From an uncultured Spirochaetaceae bacterium (lineage in GTDB: Bacteria > Spirochaetota > Spirochaetia > Treponematales > Treponemataceae), in NCBI GenBank assembly GCA_902799665.1, contig CADCBK010000032.1:1-36702 (forward strand): a stretch of DNA of 36,702 bases. The letters are read 5' to 3'. Within the stretch, counting starts at the first letter, position 1; every line of letters starts with the position of its first letter. Shown piece after piece: positions 7,265 to 14,733 of the stretch. The notes beneath the pieces were generated by a model. That model was not told the origin of the DNA. It searched no databases and was given only the letters and a program-made list of their open reading frames with translations. Made by a program: the position numbers and the translations under genes.

Positions 7265-8323
7265 TCACTTTTTAGCCGCGTCGCTGTAGAGCTTCAAGCG
7301 CTTGTTAAAAAAGCGCTCGTAGACTGACAAAAAGTCCGCGCTTTCAGCCCTTGTGACATTTTCGTAGTCCCCGACAATGGCGTCGCAAAGCTCAAAGGCC
7401 TCGCCGCGGACGCGCGCTTTGTCCAGGGATTTTGCAAGGCGCCTCGCGCCCTCCAAGTTTTGGTCCGCTCCTTCAAAAGTTTTTACAAGCCAAAGGCTTT
7501 TTATTCTTTCCAGCGCGCCTAAGCCTTCAATCTCTTCGCGCAGTTTTACAAGCGCGCCTTCAAGAATCGCGTCCGCGTCCGAAAGATACTGGACGTTAAA
7601 AAATGTAATGGCGCCAAAGGCCACCAAAGGGCTTTTTTCCTCGATTCGCGCGGACATTTTTTTGTAGCGGTCAGAGCCGGCAAATGCTTTTTGGCAAAGC
7701 GAATGCAATTCCAAAAGGAGCGCGTCAAAAAGCGCCTCCTCTTTTTCGTCCTGGGGAGCGCTAAACCAATACTGGACCGGGTCGGCAAAGTCCGTCGTTG
7801 GAACCAAGACGGCGGGGCGGGGGCCGGCCTTGTCGGCGCTGATGTCGGTTAAAAAAGTATGCTTGACTTTTACCCGCATGGAATTTTTTGCGATTGGCTT
7901 TGCCTGCGTCGCCCACGCCTTTTCCTCCCATGAAGAGGAAAGGCCTCCAAAAAACTCCTCCGCCTTTGCCGACAATTTCTCAAAAGGAAAATTTCCGACG
8001 GCGATTATTTCAAGTCGGCCCGCGTCAATCAGCTTTGCGTAGGCTTCCAAGATTTGGCTGTAGCTTGCGTTTCCTAGAATTTCTTGGCCGGAAGCGTAAA
8101 GCGCCTTGTAAAGGGGAGCCTTGTAAAAATTTTTTATTCCGGCGGCGTAGAGTTGGCGAGGCATCGCTTGGGACTTGATAATTTGCAGGCTTTTTCGGCT
8201 GGACAAATACATGTCGGCTTCAACAGGAACGATGTCGCAAAAAATAAGAGCCTCGGCAAGCGCTTCCAATGCCGCCCCTTCGTCGCCGGCAAGGCATTCA
8301 ACTGTCACAAGAGCGCTTAACAA
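7265..8323 (-). CDS. M16-like insulinase homologue, C-terminal part (split gene)
   Basis: This is 352 residues beginning at a TTG, and it continues the M16-like architecture of the upstream gene. It starts in the middle of an M16-type domain: ALEALAEALIFCDIVP resembles the aLdlLadvl helix that normally lies well inside the domain, followed by LYAAGIKNFYKAPLYKAL and LEIIAVGNFPFEKL, the usual M16 linker into the C-terminal M16 domain. Its frame is -1 relative to the preceding gene and overlaps it by 7 bp (8317-8323). GGAGGG sits too close to the TTG to be an ideal Shine-Dalgarno. It could be a coupled second subunit, but a single long gene broken by a frameshift (or read by programmed -1 slippage, or a sequence error) fits the domain layout better. 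It has no signal peptide of its own. Confidence 0.6.
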   Translation of the reverse strand: MLSALVTVECLAGDEGAALEALAEALIFCDIVPVEADMYLSSRKSLQIIKSQAMPRQLYAAGIKNFYKAPLYKALYASGQEILGNASYSQILEAYAKLIDAGRLEIIAVGNFPFEKLSAKAEEFFGGLSSSWEEKAWATQAKPIAKNSMRVKVKHTFLTDISADKAGPRPAVLVPTTDFADPVQYWFSAPQDEKEEALFDALLLELHSLCQKAFAGSDRYKKMSARIEEKSPLVAFGAITFFNVQYLSDADAILEGALVKLREEIEGLGALERIKSLWLVKTFEGADQNLEGARRLAKSLDKARVRGEAFELCDAIVGDYENVTRAESADFLSVYERFFNKRLKLYSDAAKK

Positions 8324-10047
8324 GCCCTCCGCGCGTTTTGCGCCAAGACGCTGGCCACAACCGCTTCAAGGCCGGGCTCTTTTTGCGCGCAATAGGCTTC
8401 TCCGCCTTTTATGTAAAGGCCAACGACGCTTGTCGCGCGGTCGGGGCAAATCTTTGCGTGAAATCCAATGCCGTTTTGCAGGCGGAAGCTTTTCGCTCCG
8501 TCAAGCGTTTTTCGCGCGAAGAGAGGGTCAAAAACTCTAGGGCTTTCGCCGCCGCTTTCTTTTTCTTGGCCTTTTTTTTCTATTGAATTTTTTATCGCTG
8601 AGAACATTTCTTGCGCGTGCCAAGAGGCGTTCTTTGCGGTCACGCTTTGCCAGCCAGCCTTGTCAAAGGCGGACGCGAGGCTTTGGTAGCTTTTGGAATT
8701 TACAAGGATAAAGACATAAGGCTCTTCGTTTTCCAGCGCGAATTTCAACTCCTCGTAGTCTTGCGCCATAATCCGCTGGCCGCGCGCCAAAAATCTTTGG
8801 ACTAAGCTGGAGGCGTCTCCTTCCTGGCCGCTTTGCTCGTAGGATTTTTTCGCGATTCCGTCAACCGCCCAAAACTGCGACAATAGCTCCATAAAGCCGC
8901 GCGGATTTCCAGCCGCCACCTCAAAGTCGGTCAAAAGAAATTTTTTTGCCGCCTCAAATTCTTCTAGCGAAAAATCGGCCGCCCTTTCCCTTAAGATTTT
9001 TTCAAAAAGCGCCGCCTTTTCAAAGGAGGTGGCCTTTGACTTTTCCAAAAGGCTTTGGATTATCAAGCGGCTCGACGCGTTTTTGTGCGCGGCGTCGGCG
9101 TTGATGTAGTCGCTTCCGCGAATGTTAAGCGCGGCTTCGCTTGTAAGCGCGGCCTTTAAGGCCGAGTCGCGCTTGTTCAAGATAATAGCGGCTAAGTCGG
9201 CTTCTTCCATTGTAAGGCTTGTGTATTGGCAGACTACTTGCGCCATGTCGGGCGAAAGCTCCGGGTCGGACAAAACGAATTTTCTTTGCCCGCTTTGCGC
9301 GGCGTTTTCCGCTTCGGACGGAACGAATGCCGGCCGCGGCGCGTAAGAGCCAAAAGTTTTTTCGGCCAACGAAAGCGCCGCCTCTTTTGTCACCGCTCCG
9401 GTCACAAAGAGCGCGGAGTTTTGCGGCGAGTAATAATTGCGCGCGATTTCGGTCAAAATCGAGCGGGCTTCAGAAAGCCCTTGCTTTTGGAAAAGCGCGG
9501 GATATATTCCGCTGTCGTGCTTCCAAGGAGCGGCGCTAAAGACGCGGGAGTCAATCGCGCTGTTTATAAAGCCTTCCGCGCTAAAGGCGTTTTGGGCCGC
9601 GCTTTCCTTGGCTTCCTTTAATTTTGTTCCCAGTTCCTGGTCCTGGAAAAGCGGGGCGAAGGCGCAAAGGCCCAGCTCCCTAAAAATTTCCTCAAGCTGG
9701 TTGGGGCTTATGTCAATCGTGTAGCGGGCGCTGTCGGCGGTACATTCGGAGGCAAGGCCGTCCAAAAGCCATTCGCCTGAGCCGTTTGAATAGATTCCGG
9801 CCTTTGAAAAAAGGCTCGCGTATAGGGGAGCGTAGCCCGCCGTCGATGCGCTTTGGCAAGAAAAGCCCGCTTTCGCAGTGTATTCAACCCGCACAGTCGG
9901 AGCGGAAAAATCCTCGTAAACGCAAACGGTCATTCCGTTTGACAAAACAAAGCGCGAAAAGCCTTCCGGCATCGTAAGTCCAAAAAGGCCGCTCGGCAAA
10001 AGAAACACGAGCGCTAAAATCAGTTTTTTTAACGAAGCTTTTTTCAT
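8317..10047 (-). CDS. Secreted M16-like pseudo-peptidase, N-terminal part
   Basis: A 576-residue protein with signal peptide MKKASLKKLILALVFLLPSG. It shows an M16 N-domain (SNGMTVCVYEDFSAPTVRVE), the M16 C-domain around residues 190-420, and the beginning of a second M16 pair (LQNGIGFHAKICPDRATSVV). The zinc site HxxEH should align with PLYAS (residues 74-78), so both His and the Glu are absent; this copy is presumably non-catalytic, as one half often is in paired M16 proteins. The chain stops at TAA just after GLEAVVASVLAQNARRAC, mid-domain, where the next frame takes over. The start at 10047 is used because it begins the signal peptide; the in-frame ATG at 10083 overlaps the promoter -35 box. 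The predicted mRNA starts at about the ATG, so the message may be leaderless. Confidence 0.7.
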   Translation of the reverse strand: MKKASLKKLILALVFLLPSGLFGLTMPEGFSRFVLSNGMTVCVYEDFSAPTVRVEYTAKAGFSCQSASTAGYAPLYASLFSKAGIYSNGSGEWLLDGLASECTADSARYTIDISPNQLEEIFRELGLCAFAPLFQDQELGTKLKEAKESAAQNAFSAEGFINSAIDSRVFSAAPWKHDSGIYPALFQKQGLSEARSILTEIARNYYSPQNSALFVTGAVTKEAALSLAEKTFGSYAPRPAFVPSEAENAAQSGQRKFVLSDPELSPDMAQVVCQYTSLTMEEADLAAIILNKRDSALKAALTSEAALNIRGSDYINADAAHKNASSRLIIQSLLEKSKATSFEKAALFEKILRERAADFSLEEFEAAKKFLLTDFEVAAGNPRGFMELLSQFWAVDGIAKKSYEQSGQEGDASSLVQRFLARGQRIMAQDYEELKFALENEEPYVFILVNSKSYQSLASAFDKAGWQSVTAKNASWHAQEMFSAIKNSIEKKGQEKESGGESPRVFDPLFARKTLDGAKSFRLQNGIGFHAKICPDRATSVVGLYIKGGEAYCAQKEPGLEAVVASVLAQNARRAC

Positions 10048-10054
10048 TGCTACT

Positions 10055-10083
10055 ATAATAAAGCAAGTTTGAATTGATTTCAA
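10055..10083 (-). promoter_or_regulatory. Minus-strand promoter for the M16-like gene
   Basis: Read on the minus strand: TTGAAA (10083-10078), a 17-bp spacer, TATTAT (10060-10055). Only 7 bp separate the -10 box from the ATG at 10047, so the transcript may have no leader. The -35 box overlaps the plus-strand -35 box at 10074-10079. Confidence 0.6.
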
Positions 10084-10102
10084 CCTAAAAATGCGCTATA
10101 AT
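10074..10102 (+). promoter_or_regulatory. Plus-strand promoter for the GNAT gene
   Basis: TTGATT (10074-10079), a 17-bp spacer and TATAAT (10097-10102). It overlaps the divergent minus-strand promoter by two bases at the -35 boxes, so simultaneous polymerase binding is unlikely. Confidence 0.7.
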
Positions 10103-10146
10103 ATTAGTGGTTGTGTTGGGGAAATATCGGCGAGGAATAAGATTTT

Positions 10147-10692
10147 ATGATAAATGTATGGATTGACGAGTTCACGCCTTGCTTAAAAGACGTTCTGACC
10201 GGTGAAATTGTTCAAACAGAAGTCATCAGAATAACTCGAAAGACATTTTTGAAGAAATACAATGAAAAAAACGGTTGGTATGTCAATTGGGCTGACTTGC
10301 TTGATGAAAACGAAGTTTATGCTCTAGTTGTGGAAGGATCTGTTGACATTCAAGGATTGGTGGCTGTCGCGAAGAATGAAGACATGAAGGCGGCTTATGT
10401 GTGCTGGATGTGCGCAAATCCGCAGAACAACAAGGAAATTGTCGAACAGCCGAAGTATATGGGCGTCGGCGGACACTTGTTCGCGATAGCGGCTAAGAAA
10501 TCATGTGATTTTGGGTACGGCGGACTTATGACCGGTTTTGCCGCGAACAAGGAAATTTTAGAGCATTATTGCAAAGTGTTCAACGCTGAGCATGTCGGAA
10601 TTCTTCATCCCTTTCAATTTGCAATAGATGAAGAAAACGCAAAGAAAATTATGGAGGTTTATGACTATGAATGGACTGATGAACAGATATAG
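10147..10692 (+). CDS. GNAT-like acetyltransferase
   Basis: A 181-residue cytoplasmic protein. The GNAT acetyl-CoA loop is visible as YMGVGGHLFAIAAKKS (the Q/RxxGxG/A element), preceded by a beta-bulge region (AAYVCWMCANP) and followed by GGLMTGFAANKEILEHYCKV, typical of the helix 4 and strand 6-7 region. The substrate is not evident. Its 3' end overlaps a 60-residue gene by 26 bp, and the small gene's Shine-Dalgarno GGAGG (10653-10657) lies inside this coding sequence, so the two are translationally coupled. Small acetyltransferases coupled to tiny partners sometimes form toxin-antitoxin modules, but the gene order and partner here do not match the known TacT/AtaT-RHH layout. An ordinary acyltransferase with an accessory protein is equally possible. 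Confidence 0.6.
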   Translation: MINVWIDEFTPCLKDVLTGEIVQTEVIRITRKTFLKKYNEKNGWYVNWADLLDENEVYALVVEGSVDIQGLVAVAKNEDMKAAYVCWMCANPQNNKEIVEQPKYMGVGGHLFAIAAKKSCDFGYGGLMTGFAANKEILEHYCKVFNAEHVGILHPFQFAIDEENAKKIMEVYDYEWTDEQI

Positions 10693-10849
10693 AGAATCTC
10701 TAAAAAACACGCCAAAGCCAGTTATGCCTTCTCAGATTTTAAAAACTCACATCGACTTAAAGGGGTTGATGTCATACGCAAAGTCAAAAAACGTTTCGCC
10801 CGCAGATTTGACTGAAGCTGAAAAGAAAAAGTTTTGCCCTTCATTGTGA
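10667..10849 (+). CDS. Small conserved-type protein coupled to the GNAT
   Basis: A 60-residue protein starting MNGLMNRYRESLKNTPKP. The motif TPKPVMPSQIL, followed by THIDLKGLMSYAKSKNVSP and a charged end DLTEAEKKKF, looks like a compact helical protein; I have the impression of similar short unnamed proteins in anaerobes but cannot place a family. The ATG at 10667 is 9 bp from GGAGG; ATG 10661 in the same frame is only 3 bp away. It overlaps the acetyltransferase stop codon, implying fixed stoichiometry. It could be an antitoxin, a substrate or a regulatory peptide. Confidence 0.6.
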   Translation: MNGLMNRYRESLKNTPKPVMPSQILKTHIDLKGLMSYAKSKNVSPADLTEAEKKKFCPSL

Positions 10850-10903
10850 ACAAGCGTTTTAATCCAATCAATAACGTTTTGTATACTTGCGCGGAATTAA
10901 GCT

Positions 10904-11260
10904 ATGAAATGTTTTTGTCTATTTATTTTAGTAATATTGGATGTGTTATTTTTGTCATGTAAAACAACAAAATGCATTGAGGACAGTTTGTCCAATCAGT
11001 ATGAGGAACATGTCATTTCAAAAATAGGAATGCCGTTTTCGAGCAACATTTATTTTGTAAATTCAAATTATGATTTTCATTCTGAAATTGAACCAGATTA
11101 TTCAAGGTACCTTTCAGAGGAAGTGATAAAAAGTGGAATTAATATTAAAGAAATGTATTGGAAACAGAATAAAAAAAATATTTATGCTTGGGGATATGAT
11201 GACGGATTTGGAATAAAAATTTTCGCATCAATAATTTACTCAGACGATGTTGTTTTTTAG
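10904..11260 (+). CDS. Small AT-rich lipoprotein, unknown
   Basis: A 118-residue protein. The N-terminus MKCFCLFILVILDVLFLSC has a lipobox LFLSC with Cys19 as the likely lipidated residue. The rest (KTTKCIEDSLSNQYEEHVIS and a Tyr-rich remainder with YAWGYDDGFGIKIFASII) resembles short export-style proteins that end in a beta hairpin. No domain was recognised. It is the first gene of the AT-rich island; codon use switches to AAA/ATT/TAT-rich relative to its left neighbour. The Shine-Dalgarno is weak; TATACT (10882-10887) may be a -10 box. Confidence 0.55.
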   Translation: MKCFCLFILVILDVLFLSCKTTKCIEDSLSNQYEEHVISKIGMPFSSNIYFVNSNYDFHSEIEPDYSRYLSEEVIKSGINIKEMYWKQNKKNIYAWGYDDGFGIKIFASIIYSDDVVF

Positions 11261-11310
11261 GTACTACAAATAAAAGAATATTTCTGAGAAAAACGCAATG
11301 GAGAATCAGA

Positions 11311-11883
11311 ATGAATAAAAAATATATTATAATTTCAATACTTCTAACAATTTTTACGCTTCATATTGAAGCAAAGTCCTCTTTTGATAAATTGGTAAAT
11401 CAAGCGGATGCTGTCATTGAGATATTAGAAAAAAAGGAATATGAAAAGTTATGTAATTACATTGAAGAAACAAACGGATTATATATAGCTGATGCAATAA
11501 ATATTCCGTTTAAGAAATATAATTATTTTACATTTTCACAGATTAAAAATATATCAAATGAAGAAAAAATAAATATAAGAATTAATGATGACATTCAAGA
11601 TTCGTGGAATACAAGTATTCTTAATTACTTCAAAAAACGCTTTGATATTTCAAGAGACAGGTTAAATAAAAAATCAATAAATAAATTTATCACAGATATT
11701 GATTGGTATATGGGGAAAAAGAGTATTCTTAATGAGATGAAAAATGTTTACTTTGTTGAATACAATTTTTCTCCAAGTGAAAAATATGGAAACATTGATT
11801 GGTTAAGTGTCTATGTTATTTTTCAAAAAAACAAAAATGATTTTAAATTAATAGCTATAACCAGAAATTATGCCGGAGCGTAA
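11311..11883 (+). CDS. Exported hypothetical protein of the AT-rich island
   Basis: A 190-residue protein with signal peptide MNKKYIIISILLTIFTLHIEA and no lipobox. The mature chain alternates charged helices (FDKLVNQADAVIEILEKKEY) with strands, ending NDFKLIAITRNYAGA. No family was recognised; the helix-then-sheet outline is compatible with a small alpha+beta periplasmic fold, but that is weak. The start follows TGGAGA. The last 15 codons and 20 bp beyond the stop recur at 16376-16445, where only this C-terminus survives, so a paralogue once existed there. The composition is clearly foreign to the flanks. Confidence 0.6.
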   Translation: MNKKYIIISILLTIFTLHIEAKSSFDKLVNQADAVIEILEKKEYEKLCNYIEETNGLYIADAINIPFKKYNYFTFSQIKNISNEEKINIRINDDIQDSWNTSILNYFKKRFDISRDRLNKKSINKFITDIDWYMGKKSILNEMKNVYFVEYNFSPSEKYGNIDWLSVYVIFQKNKNDFKLIAITRNYAGA

Positions 11884-11902
11884 TTTGCCACAGTTAGTAT
11901 TT
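11833..11902 (+). repeat. Direct repeat, copy 1
   Basis: About 70 bp nearly identical to 16376-16445 (offset 4543). It covers the 3' end of the gene at 11311 and the spacer before the next gene. The segment between the copies contains the AbiE operon. Confidence 0.8.
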
Positions 11903-11955
11903 TTCAGCTCAGCATATGGCGAGGGCATTTAATAATGCAAATGGAGGGGTTGATT

Positions 11956-12687
11956 ATGAAACGATATGTATTGCTGCCAATTATAATGATTGTTTGTTTT
12001 TTCTGTGGCTGTCATAAAACAGAAAAAGGATTAAAAAGAATAGATGTTAAAGTGGATGATAGTGTAAGCTATAGAATTTACGATTTGGACAAAATAACAG
12101 AAACAAAACAGGATGGGAAAATTTACGTTCGGACTGTAAAAATTCCGTTGGAAGAATTGAAAAATTTTGAGGAAAACTCTTACAACAAAAAATTTCTAAC
12201 CGTCGCAAAAAATAATCAGGGAGCTTTATATGAAAGCTTAGACAACTACTTGAATTCTTATGATTTCTCTGGAAATGACTACGCGCTGCACAACAATCGA
12301 TTTGATTCATTTGATGAGTCGGGTCTGAATCAAAAAAGGTTTTTCAACAAACCTATAATATATAACGGAAAAGTAATTGGAGAATTAGTTTACAAAGATA
12401 ATGCTTTTCATTGTTTTTCGTATGAGTTTAGTTATATTACAAAATCCCATTTGTATACAACAAAAATAGAATTATATAGAATTAATCCTTCTATCCTTGA
12501 AAACGAACAGGACTATTTTGAAAAGAAAAATAATGATTTTTTGCCATATCATTGGATATCTGAAACTAAAAGGCTGGAATTCTACAATATTCTTGAATCA
12601 GATGATTTTGAAAAGTTATCGGAAGAATTTCGCTTGTTGAGGATGTCAAAGGATTTATTTTTGGATTCGTTATCAATAATGTACTGA
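11956..12687 (+). CDS. Lipoprotein of the AT-rich island, unknown
   Basis: A 243-residue protein. MKRYVLLPIIMIVCFFCGC ends in a lipobox-like CFFCGC. The mature part has many Tyr, Phe, Asn and Asp residues (YNGKVIGELVYKDNAFHCFS, YTTKIELYRINPSIL) and no recognised domain. Starting at 11956 is favoured over 11935 because GGAGGGG (11943-11949) precedes it and it begins the signal sequence. It probably faces the periplasm. Its position after the repeated C-terminus matches that of the gene at 16470 after the second repeat copy, so both may be cargo swapped into the same kind of slot. Confidence 0.6.
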   Translation: MKRYVLLPIIMIVCFFCGCHKTEKGLKRIDVKVDDSVSYRIYDLDKITETKQDGKIYVRTVKIPLEELKNFEENSYNKKFLTVAKNNQGALYESLDNYLNSYDFSGNDYALHNNRFDSFDESGLNQKRFFNKPIIYNGKVIGELVYKDNAFHCFSYEFSYITKSHLYTTKIELYRINPSILENEQDYFEKKNNDFLPYHWISETKRLEFYNILESDDFEKLSEEFRLLRMSKDLFLDSLSIMY

Positions 12688-12743
12688 AACGAAGTATTCC
12701 AAAAAATCAATATTTTACATTAAATTTACAGTGAGAAGTAAAA

Positions 12744-13472
12744 ATGAGGGGTTGTAAATATATTTTTTTTGCATTGTTATTTGTTCTCATAAATTTAAAT
12801 TTATTTTCAAAAGAAAAAAATGATAACGAAGCAAAGAATCAAGTTGAACAGTACTTTATTCCTGAAAAAACATTAAAAAGTTTAGAACAACAAGCTATGA
12901 AGGGATCTGTTGAAGCAGCCTTAAAAGTTTGGGAATATTATTCTTTTTCCGCATTGGATTACGAATCTATTGATATTTGGAAAATAATTTTTTGTGAAAA
13001 TGAACTGTCTAACAATGCTAATGGAACATATAATTATGCAATCATACTGCTTAGTCAAAAATCCAGTGAAAAAGAAAGAGGCTGGTATTGGATAAGCAGA
13101 TGTAAGAATGCTGACTATCATATTGATGATTATTTAGACACTTTGTATAAAGAACTTGAATTAAAAAATTGTGATGAATTATTAGATAAATCAGAAAATG
13201 ATTTTTCTAATATGATTTATTCAGAAATAAGGCAATCCGCTCATTATGAAAATAAGGCCGCAGCTTATTATTTATATACTGAACAGGAGCGGATAACAAA
13301 AAATACTTTATTGCTTAATCCTGAATATGACAGCGCTGTGTATTGGCTTAGAATAGGCGCCCAAAATGGAAACAAAGAATGCATAAAAAAATATGCAGAG
13401 ATTTTGAGGCGGAGCAATGATGAATATGATAAAATTCGGGCAGAATTTTGGGAGAAAAAATTAAAGTTATAG
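12744..13472 (+). CDS. Exported Sel1/TPR-like repeat protein
   Basis: A 242-residue protein with signal peptide MRGCKYIFFALLFVLINLNLF. The mature chain reads as solenoid helices of the Sel1-like type: LEQQAMKGSVEAALKVWEYY, YNYAIILLSQKSSEKERGWY and, near the end, AVYWLRIGAQNGNKECIKKY follow the A.yWl..AA..G...A....a pattern. Such repeats mediate protein contacts. The gene ends at TAG (13470-13472), but the same frame stays open for a further 104 codons to 13784. The downstream part has a different character, so this is a nonsense-interrupted or fused reading frame, or less likely a read-through stop. Confidence 0.6.
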   Translation: MRGCKYIFFALLFVLINLNLFSKEKNDNEAKNQVEQYFIPEKTLKSLEQQAMKGSVEAALKVWEYYSFSALDYESIDIWKIIFCENELSNNANGTYNYAIILLSQKSSEKERGWYWISRCKNADYHIDDYLDTLYKELELKNCDELLDKSENDFSNMIYSEIRQSAHYENKAAAYYLYTEQERITKNTLLLNPEYDSAVYWLRIGAQNGNKECIKKYAEILRRSNDEYDKIRAEFWEKKLKL

Positions 13473-13784
13473 CCATATGAATATTATAAGCGGATTATTA
13501 AACAGGGTAAAAAAAATAACGCTTATCTTATCAGAGCTTCGTACTCCGAAGATGTTGTTAATTGGGTTCTGCCGCTCAATGCATGCAAATTGACAAAAGG
13601 TGATTTAGCGATATCAATTTTGATAAATGTTAATGAAATTGATGACGCAAAATTTGGTCTGCTTGTGCCGGATATAATAAAGTCAGATTATGAAAAATAT
13701 GGACTTAGAGTCTGGTGGGACTGGATTCATTTAAATTCTGATAATAGAGAGTATGTTATTCATCAGTTGCAAAAGTTGATATAG
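13473..13784 (+). pseudogene. Gene remnant in frame after the TAG at 13470
   Basis: Open from 13473 to the TAG/TAA-delimited end at 13784 in the same frame as the Sel1-like gene. Translated, it runs from PYEYYKRIIKQGKKNNAYLI through VNWVLPLNACKLTKGDLAIS to EKYGLRVWWDWIHLNSDNRE, ending HQLQKLI. It has no ATG and no Shine-Dalgarno at its beginning; the only internal start is TTG 13590. The segment looks like the C-terminal part of a small globular protein family of unknown function whose 5' end was lost. It could still be made by read-through or from TTG 13590 (64 residues). Confidence 0.45.
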
Positions 13785-13795
13785 GAGCATTAATT

Positions 13796-14389
13796 ATGAA
13801 AAGATTCTTAAATAAATTTTTATTCGTTTTTGTGTTGCTTTTGGAATCGTCTGTTTTATTATCTGCATCAGAGAAATTAAATAAAGGCGGGTTTGTTAAA
13901 GATTTATGTGAAATTCCAATTTCTACATTAGTAAAAAATGGTGAGGTTGGAAAACTAGTAGATGTAAAGTATCCAACAGAATTTTACCCATGCTTTATTT
14001 TTGTTTTCACGAACCAAAAATATATGTACGAAGTGATGGCAAATTCTGAGAACATGAATTATTTGAGACTTGAAGAAATGAGTTTAGATGAATATATCTC
14101 TTTAGGTTTTCTAAGAGTAACTAATCTAAAAACAAAAAAGACATATGATTTCTTTTTTAAAGGAAATGAAAAGTCATTTGTGTTTTTAAATAATCTGGAA
14201 AGGTATACTTCTATTGCAGAACTAGAAAGTCAAATTCACATGGATTTCGTAAAAGTTGATAAAGGAGGATTCCTTTTCCCGTTTTACACATATATTTATA
14301 AAAAGGATTCCCATATTCTTGAAATAATATGTAGTCCAAATATGGATAAGACTAAAAGTTATTTTGTCGGCGGATGGTCATATCATTAA
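13796..14389 (+). CDS. Exported hypothetical protein of the AT-rich island
   Basis: A 197-residue protein with signal peptide MKRFLNKFLFVFVLLLESSV ending in the LLSASEKL region, no clear lipobox. AGGAG precedes the ATG by 8 bp. The mature part is beta-rich with aromatic residues (FYPCFIFVFTNQKYMYEVMA, FFFKGNEKSFVFLNN, FLFPFYTYIYKKDSHILEII). No family was recognised. The size, export signal and composition resemble its island neighbours, which include an immunity-like protein. A stem-loop follows the stop codon. Confidence 0.6.
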   Translation: MKRFLNKFLFVFVLLLESSVLLSASEKLNKGGFVKDLCEIPISTLVKNGEVGKLVDVKYPTEFYPCFIFVFTNQKYMYEVMANSENMNYLRLEEMSLDEYISLGFLRVTNLKTKKTYDFFFKGNEKSFVFLNNLERYTSIAELESQIHMDFVKVDKGGFLFPFYTYIYKKDSHILEIICSPNMDKTKSYFVGGWSYH

Positions 14390-14390
14390 A

Positions 14391-14424
14391 GCGTTTCTAG
14401 CTCGTCTGGAAACGCGGTGTTTTA
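14391..14424 (+). terminator. Stem-loop after the exported protein gene, probable terminator
   Basis: GCGTTTCTAG (14391-14400) pairs with CTGGAAACGC (14406-14415) with one G-U pair around the loop CTCGT, followed by GGTGTTTTAT. The T-tract is short, so the efficiency is uncertain. Confidence 0.5.
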
Positions 14425-14452
14425 TCATGTAAATATACGAGGAGAAACTAAA

Positions 14453-14668
14453 ATGAATTTAAAGAGAATAATATTTGTTTACATTTTTTGTACAGCAATA
14501 TTTTGCGCTAATGCGGAAGGAAAAATGGAATATGACAAATATATAAATCAACAGGTATTTATTGAGACTGAAAATGGATTTGTTTCTACAAAAGAACTCG
14601 CCATAAAACTTGCAGAGATATATTTAATTGATTTGTATGGAGAGCGAATAGCAAAACGATTTCCATAA
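14453..14668 (+). pseudogene. Truncated NTF2-fold immunity-like protein (exported)
   Basis: A 71-residue product with signal peptide MNLKRIIFVYIFCTAIFCANA. The end, VSTKELAIKLAEIYLIDLYG then ERIAKRFP, matches the N-terminal helix of the YbbC/YhhH-type NTF2-fold immunity family (pattern: tk.tAi.iAeaili.iYGe..i..q.PF). The full family continues for another 50-60 residues with WiV.GTL and a C-terminal K..dG.vl element; these are absent because the frame stops right after RFP. I therefore read it as a 3'-truncated immunity gene. GAGGAG precedes the ATG. It sits directly upstream of the AbiE promoter, so AbiE acquisition may have removed the rest. Confidence 0.55.
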
Positions 14669-14685
14669 AAAATTTGGTAAAACCC

Positions 14686-14724
14686 TTGCCAATTTGTAAC
14701 GAAAGTTGTATAATTTTAGTTACA
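14686..14724 (+). promoter_or_regulatory. AbiE promoter with inverted-repeat operator
   Basis: TTGCCA (14686-14691), a 17-bp spacer and TATAAT (14709-14714). The -10 box is flanked symmetrically by TGTAACGAAA (14695-14704) and TTTAGTTACA (14715-14724), an inverted repeat with 9 of 10 matches. AbiEi antitoxins are known to repress their own promoter through inverted repeats, so this is the likely operator. Confidence 0.75.
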
Positions 14725-14733
14725 GAACATTTT

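Noticed and set aside
7377..9977. Many long plus-strand open frames opposite the M16-like genes
   Set aside because: They mirror the minus-strand genes, have low-complexity Arg/Ser/Pro-rich translations and lack Shine-Dalgarno sites.
10667..10849. RHH-type antitoxin for the GNAT
   Set aside because: The 60-residue protein shows no ribbon-helix-helix pattern and lies downstream, unlike TacA/AtaR.
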